Origin: Wenzhouxiangella sp.
GTDB taxonomy: Bacteria; Pseudomonadota; Gammaproteobacteria; Xanthomonadales; Wenzhouxiangellaceae
NCBI GenBank assembly: GCA_007121485.1
Contig: SKKM01000163.1
Coordinates: 1-11,938, forward strand
DNA: 11,938 nt
Direction: 5' to 3'
Positions 6,511-11,938 of this stretch are shown here, in pieces. Made by a program: the position numbers and the translations under genes. Within the stretch, counting starts at the first letter, position 1. Each line of letters opens with the position of its first letter. The notes under the pieces were generated by a model, which saw nothing but the letters and a program-made list of their open reading frames with translations, was not told where the DNA came from and searched no databases.

Positions 6511-8391
6511 TTAAGCCGCCGAGCGGTGGCGCTTGAGGTAGACCAGAAGCTGGGAAATGGCGGCCGGGGTCATGCCGGGAATGCGGCTGGCCTGGTCGAT
6601 GGAGTGGGGGCGGATGCGGTCGAGTTTTTCGGTCAGCTCGGCCGACAGCCCGCGGACCACTCGGAAATCAAAATCTTCCGGGATGGTTTCGCCGGCTGAT
6701 CGGCGCTGGCGCTCGATCTCGACCTGCTGGCGGTCCAGGTAGCCGGCATAGCGGACCTGGATGGCAACCTGCTCGGCCACGTCCTCGGCCGCCACGCCGG
6801 GGCCGAAGCCCTCCACCTGCATCAGGGCCGGGTAATCCACCTCCGGCCGGCGCAGCAGTTCCTCGGCGCTGGCGCCCTTGCTGATGGAAATCCCCAGGCG
6901 CGCGCTCGCTGCCAGGGCTTTTGGCGTGCCGGCGCCGATGCGCAGGCCGCGCAGGCGCTCGAGCTCGGCGGAGATGGCATCGCGGCGCCGACAGTAGGCG
7001 TCCCAGCGCGCGTCGTCGACCAGCCTGAGTTCGCGGCCGGTCTCGGTCAGGCGCAGGTCCGCGTTGTCCTCGCGCAAGTGCAGGCGAAACTCGGCCCGGC
7101 TGGTGAACATGCGGTAGGGCTCGGGCGCGCCCTGGGTGATCAGGTCGTCGACCAGCACGCCGATGTAGGCCTGATCGCGCCCGGGTGTCCACGGCTCCAG
7201 GCCGGCAGCGCGGCGGGCCGCGTTGAGGCCGGCCAGCAGGCCCTGGGCCGCGGCTTCCTCGTAACCGGTGGTGCCGTTGATCTGGCCGGCGAAGTACAGG
7301 CCCTCAAGGCAGCGGGTTTCCAGGCTGGGCTTCAGGTCGCGCGGGTCGAAGAAGTCGTACTCGATGGCGTAGCCGGGCCGGGTGATGTGCGCGTTCTCCA
7401 GGCCGGGGATGGAGCGCACCAGCGCGATCTGCACGTCAAAGGGCAGGCTGGTCGAAATCCCGTTCGGGTACCACTCGTTCAGGTTCAGGCCCTCGGGCTC
7501 GAGGAAGATCTGGTGCGAGCTCTTGTCGGCAAAGCGCACCACCTTGTCCTCGATCGAGGGGCAGTAGCGCGGGCCGGTGCCTTCGATGGCGCCGGAGTAC
7601 ATCGGTGAGCGGCCCAGGTTGGCGCGAATGACCTCGTGCGTTGCCTCGGCCGTGCGGGTGATCCAGCACGAGACCTGGCGCGGATGCTGCTCACGGGTAC
7701 CAAGAAACGAAAATACCGGCCGCGGCTGGTCGCCTGGCTGCTCGGTCAGCCCGGAGAAGTCGATGCTGCGCCCGTCCAGGCGCGGCGGAGTGCCGGTCTT
7801 CAGGCGCCCGACGTTCAGCGGCAGTTCGCGCAGGCGCGCGGCCAGGGCATTCGAAGGGGCATCGCCGGCCCGGCCACCGGCCAGCTGGGTCTCGCCCATG
7901 TGGATGCGTCCGCTTAAGAAAGTGCCTGTGGTCAGGACCACGGCTTGAGCGCGAAATGCCAGGCCCATGGCGGTGCGCACGCCGACCACGCGCTCGCCCT
8001 CGACCAGCAGGTCGTCGACCGGTTGCTGGAACAGGCTCAGGTTCGGCTGCTGTTCGACCATACGCCGAATGGCCGCGCGGTACAGGCTGCGGTCGCACTG
8101 CGCCCGGGTGGCGCGCACGGCCGGGCCCTTGCGTGCGTTCAGGGTTCGCCACTGGATGCCGGCGCGATCCGCGGCCTGCGCCATGACGCCGCCCAGGGCG
8201 TCGACCTCGCGGGTCAGGTGGCCCTTGCCGATGCCGCCGATGGCCGGGTTGCAGCTCATCTGCCCAACGGTTTCTATGCTGTGGGTGACCAGCAGGGTGC
8301 GTGCGCCCGTCCGCGCAGACGCCAGCGCGGCCTCGGTGCCGGCATGGCCACCGCCGATCACGATCACGTCAAACGAATCCGGGTACTGCAT
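6511..8391 (-). CDS. mnmG: tRNA uridine-5-carboxymethylaminomethyl modification enzyme MnmG (GidA)
   Basis: FAD-dependent enzyme that, with the GTPase MnmE, places (carboxymethyl)aminomethyl groups on C5 of the wobble uridine (U34) of certain tRNAs, using methylene-tetrahydrofolate; cytosolic. The 626 residues compare with ~629 in E. coli. The FAD-binding Rossmann motif VIGGGHAGTEAALASARTG is at residues 11-29. SCNPAIGGIGKGHL holds Cys47, and GTGPRYCPSIEDK holds Cys277, both at the same numbers as the functional cysteines of the E. coli enzyme. TRPGYAIEYDFFDP and YFAGQINGTTGYEEAAAQG are further signatures. The C-terminal helical domain that binds MnmE ends with ISQLLVYLKRH. The start at 8391 fits the family but has no strong ribosome site. 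Neither neighbour is rsmG/gidB or mnmE; upstream is a lipoprotein gene 164 bp away, and downstream lies the palindromic element. Confidence 0.98.
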   Translation of the reverse strand: MQYPDSFDVIVIGGGHAGTEAALASARTGARTLLVTHSIETVGQMSCNPAIGGIGKGHLTREVDALGGVMAQAADRAGIQWRTLNARKGPAVRATRAQCDRSLYRAAIRRMVEQQPNLSLFQQPVDDLLVEGERVVGVRTAMGLAFRAQAVVLTTGTFLSGRIHMGETQLAGGRAGDAPSNALAARLRELPLNVGRLKTGTPPRLDGRSIDFSGLTEQPGDQPRPVFSFLGTREQHPRQVSCWITRTAEATHEVIRANLGRSPMYSGAIEGTGPRYCPSIEDKVVRFADKSSHQIFLEPEGLNLNEWYPNGISTSLPFDVQIALVRSIPGLENAHITRPGYAIEYDFFDPRDLKPSLETRCLEGLYFAGQINGTTGYEEAAAQGLLAGLNAARRAAGLEPWTPGRDQAYIGVLVDDLITQGAPEPYRMFTSRAEFRLHLREDNADLRLTETGRELRLVDDARWDAYCRRRDAISAELERLRGLRIGAGTPKALAASARLGISISKGASAEELLRRPEVDYPALMQVEGFGPGVAAEDVAEQVAIQVRYAGYLDRQQVEIERQRRSAGETIPEDFDFRVVRGLSAELTEKLDRIRPHSIDQASRIPGMTPAAISQLLVYLKRHRSAA

Positions 8392-8465
8392 GGGTGGGAC
8401 CGGGTGGTCAGAAAATGACCGACAAGTGTAGCAGCGTGCTGTCGTGCCGGCCAGCGCTCCTATTA

Positions 8466-8503
8466 GCCTGGCATCAAAATACCTACGGTGTTAGATGCTC
8501 GGC
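8466..8503. repeat. Imperfect hairpin in the gap upstream of mnmG
   Basis: In the 164-bp gap 8392-8555, GCC-TG-GCATC (8466-8475) faces GATGC-TC-GGC (8494-8503). Inside it is a second short stem (AATACC, 8478-8483, with GGTGTT, 8487-8492, including one T-G pair) closed by a 3-nt loop. This stretch is visibly more A/T-rich than its surroundings. It may lie in the mnmG leader or be a weak end for the upstream lipoprotein transcript. There is no T-run, and I found no convincing promoter for mnmG in the rest of the gap. Confidence 0.35.
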
Positions 8504-8555
8504 ATTTGCGGTGCAGGTCCGCACATCTCCGCTCATAAGGCCCGGCCGTGCCGGC

Positions 8556-9281
8556 CTAGCGCTCGATCTGGCGCTGCCGATCGGGGCTGGTCCTGGCCGG
8601 AGCCGGCGGGCGAACCTCGCGCTGCGCCGGCGGGGATATGCGGGCTTCCCGCGTTCGTTGCTGGGGCTGGGCGCGGGGCGCCGGCGCCTGCTGCCGCGCG
8701 GGTGCCGGCGGGCGGCTGTGCGGGGAGCGCGTCGGCTGGCCGATACTGGGCTGCCGGGTGCGGTCCGCCGCCGTTCGGCCGGGCGTCGCGCCGCTCAAGC
8801 CGCTGCTTCTGCGGTGCGTGGCAGCGGCGCGGTCCTCGGCGAGGCGGTGACGCAGTTGAACCTCGGAGGCGGGATCGAACCAAGCCGCCTCACGTCCCGG
8901 ACGAACCGGCGACCGGGCTTCCTGCCTCAGCCATAGCCGCTGGTCCAGCGGCGGCGACTTGTACACCACGGGGTGGTACCAGATCACGCTACCGGCCCAG
9001 CCGCGCCGTGGATGCAGCCAGGGATCGTGGAAGAACCACGGATGATGGGCGTAGAAAGGCGATCGGTACGGCCCGTGGAAGCGGCTGAAATAAAAGAAAT
9101 CCAGCGACCAGAAGGGGTAGAGGCCCGGATCGACCACGACCACCTGGCGCGGCACCGCCTGCCACTGGTCGAAATACACCCCGTCAGACCCGTAGCGCGG
9201 CTGATGGTAGGTGGCACAGCCGCCCAGCGTGATGCCGAGCAGACTCCCCAGGAACAGGCGTTTGAAGATCTTTGTGGCCAT
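8556..9281 (-). CDS. Putative lipoprotein with aromatic-rich core and Pro/Arg/Gln-rich tail, function unknown
   Basis: 241 residues, not recognised as a named family. MATKIFKRLFLGSLLGITLGGC is a good lipoprotein signal (lipobox L-G-G-C, lipidated Cys22), which supports the start at 9281 although no Shine-Dalgarno sequence is seen. Residues ~24-115 are unusually rich in Tyr, Trp, Phe, His and Pro (for example DPGLYPFWSLDFFYFSRFHG and HHPWFFHDPWLHPRRGW). Residues ~120-241 are low complexity, dominated by Arg, Pro, Ala, Gln and Ser (such as RPPAPART), giving a strongly basic, probably disordered tail. Such a tail could bind peptidoglycan, LPS or another polyanion, but this is inference. The residue after Cys is Ala, so outer-membrane sorting is expected. 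It lies between the PBP1A-linked gene (98 bp) and mnmG (164 bp), all on the same strand. Confidence 0.75.
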   Translation of the reverse strand: MATKIFKRLFLGSLLGITLGGCATYHQPRYGSDGVYFDQWQAVPRQVVVVDPGLYPFWSLDFFYFSRFHGPYRSPFYAHHPWFFHDPWLHPRRGWAGSVIWYHPVVYKSPPLDQRLWLRQEARSPVRPGREAAWFDPASEVQLRHRLAEDRAAATHRRSSGLSGATPGRTAADRTRQPSIGQPTRSPHSRPPAPARQQAPAPRAQPQQRTREARISPPAQREVRPPAPARTSPDRQRQIER

Positions 9282-9380
9282 GGGAAAACGTTATCACGGC
9301 CATGCTTAATCCTGCATGAATCGCAGCCGCGGGCTGGCAGGTCATGCGCGACGCCGCTCGGGGTACTTGCCAAGCCGGTG

Positions 9381-10019
9381 TCAGGGTGAATCGGGGGCCT
9401 GGTCCGTCTCGGTCTCAAGCAGCGCCTTGACTTCGTGCAGGCTGGCGCGACGCAGGGCATGCCCATCGATCGGGCTGGGCGGCGAATGCAGCGCTTCGCG
9501 TCCGATCATCAGCGACATTTCGACCGTATGCTCGCCGGCTTCGACCACCAGCACGTCGAGTTCGCGCCAGCCCCCGTCATGCCAGCGAATGCGGCGGCGC
9601 TCCTGCTCAAACGGGATGCCGTGCTCCATCAGAAAGCGCACGACGCTGTCGGGATCCTCATCGAACACGTGCAGGCAGACGCGCGAAAACTCGTCGGCCG
9701 TGCCTTCGAGCACGGGGCCGACCAGGCGGGGCCTGAACGGGGCGAGGAACTCCATGGCCTCGACGGCCGCCGTGCGCAGCGCGCGCAGGTGCGATCGATG
9801 CGCCTCCCCGCCGTACAGGAACTGCCACTCCTTGAGCGCCTTTTCGATCTGGCTGTTGGAGGGCAGTCCGCCGCGCGTGCTGGCGCCCAGGCGTTCTGCC
9901 GCCTTGTGTTTGGCCGCCAGGTAGGAGCGCTGGCCTTCAACGGCGATGATTCTGGCCGCCTCGGCGGCGATTTCCAGGCGCAGTCGGTCCGCGCTGCGGC
10001 GTGAAGACTTGTCGGCCAT
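9381..10019 (-). CDS. Conserved-looking 212-aa protein of unknown function, downstream of PBP1A
   Basis: I cannot name this protein. The chosen start at 10019 (MADKSSRRSADRL) lies 11 bp after the PBP1A stop with AGCAGGG just upstream; an ATG at 10112 is in frame but would overlap PBP1A by 82 bp. Residues 10-70 are a charged helical region (EIAAEAARIIAVEGQRSY, then AAKHKAAERLG and LPSNSQIEKALKEWQ), apparently a small all-helical N-terminal domain. Residues 93-135 (PFRPRLVGPVLEGTADEFSR, then VCLHVFDEDPDSVVRFLMEHG) and 136-175 (repeated beta-like strands with WRELDVLVVEAGEHTVEMSL) look like an alpha/beta domain, faintly suggestive of a nucleotidyltransferase-type fold. No catalytic motif is certain. 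It is soluble, with no signal peptide. I believe similar unnamed proteins occur in other gammaproteobacteria, but could not check. Likely co-transcribed with PBP1A. Confidence 0.85.
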   Translation of the reverse strand: MADKSSRRSADRLRLEIAAEAARIIAVEGQRSYLAAKHKAAERLGASTRGGLPSNSQIEKALKEWQFLYGGEAHRSHLRALRTAAVEAMEFLAPFRPRLVGPVLEGTADEFSRVCLHVFDEDPDSVVRFLMEHGIPFEQERRRIRWHDGGWRELDVLVVEAGEHTVEMSLMIGREALHSPPSPIDGHALRRASLHEVKALLETETDQAPDSP

Positions 10020-10030
10020 CGAAACCCTGC

Positions 10031-11938
10031 TCAGAAAATGTCGTAGGGGTCGGCTTCGCGACGCCGTTCTTCGCTGGCTTCCAGCGGCGGCAGGTTGTCG
10101 GCATGGAACCACTCCTGAACCGCGCCTGCGGCCCCGGGACGGGCGCGCAAACCGGTTTCCGGATTGATCAGCGCGCGCGCCAGGCCGACCGGCTCAGGTG
10201 GTCGTCGCTCGGGCCGATCCTGCAGGGCAACCTCCATGAAGTCGACCCACAGCGGCAGCGCGGTGCGTCCGCCCTGCTCCTGGCTGCCGAGTGATTCGTT
10301 GTCGTCCATGCCGACCCAGACGGTGGCGACGATACCGCCGCCGTAGCCGACGAACCAGGTGTCGCGCAGATCGTTGGTGGTCCCGGTCTTGCCGGCCAGG
10401 TCGCCGCGGCCCAGGCTCAGCGCGCGTCGCCCGGTGCCCTGGGTCACCACGTCGGCCAGCATGGAGTGAATCAGCCAGCTGGTCTGCGTGCTGATGATCT
10501 GTGGGGCAATACGGGGCAGCTGCGGCCCGAACATCGGCCCGCCCTGGGCCAGGCTGTTTTCGATGCTGCTGAGATCGATCCGCCGCGGGCCCTGATGGTC
10601 GGCGGCGCCGTTGTCGACCAGCAACTCATGCTCCTCCGGCTGCGGGCACTCCGGGCAGATGCGCGTCCAGCTGGGTTCGAACAGGATCTCGCCGGCGCTG
10701 TCGGTGATCCGATGAATGATCTGGGGCTCGATGGCGAAGCCGCCGTTGGCGAAAACGGCGTAGGCGGAGGTCAGGCTCAGCGGCGTCAGCGAGGCCGAGC
10801 CCAGGGCCATGGACGGGCCCGGCGGCAAATCGGCGCGGGCGAAGCCGAATTCGCTGATGTAATCGCGCGCGTAATCGAGGCCGATGTCCATGAGCAGGCG
10901 TACGCTGACCAGGTTGCGCGAGTGCACCATGGCTTCGCGCAGGCGGGTGGGGCCGTAGAAGCGTCGGCCGAAGTTGGTCGGCCGCCAGGCGCGTTCCATG
11001 GAGGGGTCGTCGACCACGACCGGCGCATCGTTGACCAGCGAGGCGAGGGTGTAGCCGCGGTCGATGGCGGCGGCATACACGAAAGGCTTGAAGGCCGAGC
11101 CTGGCTGCCGGCGGCTCTGGGTGACCCGGTTGAACTGGCTGCGCCCGAAGTCCAGGCCGCCGACCATGGCCAGAACGGCGCCGGTGTCGGCTTCCAGTGC
11201 CACCAGGGCCGCCTCGGCGCGCGGGACCTGGGCCAGCCGCCATTCTTCGCCGACCAGGCGCATGCGCACCAGGTCGCCGGGATTCAGGACTTCGGTGACC
11301 GCCTGCGGACGCGCGCCCAGGGCGTTGAGCCTCAGGAATGGCCGAGCCCAGGCGAGGGTGTCCAGGGTGACCAGTACCTCCTCTCCCCCGCGAATCCGAA
11401 TCCTGGCCTCATTCTCGTCGGCCTCGATGACGATGGCGGGGATGAGATCGGCCACTGCCCGAGTGCGCCGCAGCTGCTCGTCGATGCCGGGCTCTGCGGC
11501 CAGGGCTTCCAGGTCGAAGCGCTGTTCCGGTCCGCGCCAGCCGTGGCGCCGGTCATAGACCTGCAGGCCGTCGCGGACGGCCTGGTCGGCGGCGCGCTGC
11601 ATGTGCGAATTGACCGTGGTGTGGATGCGGTAGCCGCCGGAATGGGCCTGCTCGGCGCCGACCCGTTCGACCAGTGCCAGGCGCGCCTGCTCGGCGATCC
11701 AGGGCGCGCTCAGTTCGACCACCGGCCCGTGCAGGCGTGCATTGTTGGGCTCCGCGCGTGCCTGCGCGTGCTCGTCAGGGCCGATGTAGCCGAGATGGAG
11801 CATGCGATCGAGAATCCAGTTGCGCCGGATCATCGCCTGCCGCGGCCCGCTGATCGGGTTGTCGCGGGAGGGCGCCTTGGGCAGGGCCGCGAGCTGGGCC
11901 ATTTCCGCCAGGGTCAGTTCTTCCAGGGACTTGCCGAA
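10031..11938 (-). CDS. mrcA: Penicillin-binding protein 1A (class A, transglycosylase/transpeptidase), 5' end outside window
   Basis: Bifunctional peptidoglycan synthase anchored in the inner membrane. The frame stays open to the right edge; the first visible residues FGKSLEELTLAEMAQLAALP and PKAPSRDNPI are the end of the GT51 glycosyltransferase domain. The membrane anchor and most of GT51 are therefore missing, and the internal ATG at 11902 is not the start. Numbering from that Met, residues ~165-228 form the OB-like insert of PBP1A. The transpeptidase domain follows, with all three motifs: SAFK (Ser269 nucleophile, Lys272), SRN (328-330) and KTG (505-507, in AGKTGTTNDLRDTWFVGYG). The CPEC insert at 416-419 also occurs in E. 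coli PBP1a, as I recall. The C-terminus (EREADPYDIF-like, ending DPYDIF) is short. The 11-bp gap to the next gene suggests one transcript. Confidence 0.96.
   Translation of the reverse strand, partial: FGKSLEELTLAEMAQLAALPKAPSRDNPISGPRQAMIRRNWILDRMLHLGYIGPDEHAQARAEPNNARLHGPVVELSAPWIAEQARLALVERVGAEQAHSGGYRIHTTVNSHMQRAADQAVRDGLQVYDRRHGWRGPEQRFDLEALAAEPGIDEQLRRTRAVADLIPAIVIEADENEARIRIRGGEEVLVTLDTLAWARPFLRLNALGARPQAVTEVLNPGDLVRMRLVGEEWRLAQVPRAEAALVALEADTGAVLAMVGGLDFGRSQFNRVTQSRRQPGSAFKPFVYAAAIDRGYTLASLVNDAPVVVDDPSMERAWRPTNFGRRFYGPTRLREAMVHSRNLVSVRLLMDIGLDYARDYISEFGFARADLPPGPSMALGSASLTPLSLTSAYAVFANGGFAIEPQIIHRITDSAGEILFEPSWTRICPECPQPEEHELLVDNGAADHQGPRRIDLSSIENSLAQGGPMFGPQLPRIAPQIISTQTSWLIHSMLADVVTQGTGRRALSLGRGDLAGKTGTTNDLRDTWFVGYGGGIVATVWVGMDDNESLGSQEQGGRTALPLWVDFMEVALQDRPERRPPEPVGLARALINPETGLRARPGAAGAVQEWFHADNLPPLEASEERRREADPYDIF

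Noticed and set aside
6385..6699. Open frame starting inside the palindromic element and running into mnmG antisense
   Set aside because: Its second half is only the reverse strand of the mnmG 3' end, and there is no ribosome site; the element is better regarded as non-coding.
8539..8556. GGCCG-TGC-CGGCC stem next to the stop of the aromatic-rich lipoprotein gene
   Set aside because: Short GC stem without a T-run; not supportable as an intrinsic terminator.
9290..9295. GATAAC on the - strand as a -10 box, 8 nt before the aromatic-rich lipoprotein gene
   Set aside because: No acceptable -35 box at 16-18 bp, and it would force an almost leaderless transcript.
9324..9336. CAGCC-GCG-GGCTG hairpin after the PBP1A-linked gene as a terminator
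   Set aside because: Only 5 bp of stem and no T-run on the - strand.
10020..10112. Upstream in-frame ATG (10112) as start of the PBP1A-linked gene
   Set aside because: It would overlap the PBP1A coding region by 82 bp, and the added residues are Arg/Ser/Ala-rich out-of-frame PBP1A sequence; the ATG at 10019 has a better upstream sequence.

Overview
The window is a high-GC chromosomal segment of ordinary Gram-negative gene content. Three things point to a gammaproteobacterium, possibly of the Xanthomonadales/Chromatiales type: a class A penicillin-binding protein with the CPEC insert I recall from E. coli PBP1a, a full-length two-domain SppA of E. coli size, and lipobox lipoproteins. No rRNA, tRNA, CRISPR array, transposase or phage gene was seen. 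I cannot name the species.

Left half (1-6279), mostly + strand. A 5'-truncated MATE-family efflux pump runs off the left edge. It is followed by signal peptide peptidase SppA, which has its own plausible sigma70-type promoter at 1344-1372. A small lipoprotein of unknown function lies on the - strand (3357-3776). It converges with sppA and diverges from a membrane-bound metal-dependent hydrolase of the YdjM type. The hydrolase is followed 26 bp later by an AGCS sodium:alanine/glycine symporter with a good ribosome binding site.

Boundary (6280-6510). The symporter gene and mnmG converge here. The 231-bp gap is filled almost end to end by a palindromic repeat element. Two 51-bp arms pair in register at 45 of 51 positions around a 97-nt centre. 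The arms are built from degenerate GACGCAAA-type units, and the left tip is a perfect 3 x 8-bp tandem. It has the form of a miniature non-coding mobile or REP-like element and could also act as a two-way transcription barrier. It is the most notable object in the window.

Right half (6511-11938), all - strand. In transcription order: a class A PBP (PBP1A, 5' end outside the window), an unnamed conserved-looking 212-aa protein 11 bp downstream, an aromatic-rich lipoprotein with a Pro/Arg/Gln-rich tail, and mnmG (tRNA wobble-uridine modification). The first two look co-transcribed; the later gaps are 98 and 164 bp.

Functionally the window is cell-envelope biology (PBP1A, SppA, lipoproteins, membrane hydrolase), transport (MATE, AGCS) and tRNA modification. 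I found no convincing new multi-gene system. The candidates for novelty are the palindromic element, the PBP1A-linked unknown gene and the two uncharacterised lipoproteins.
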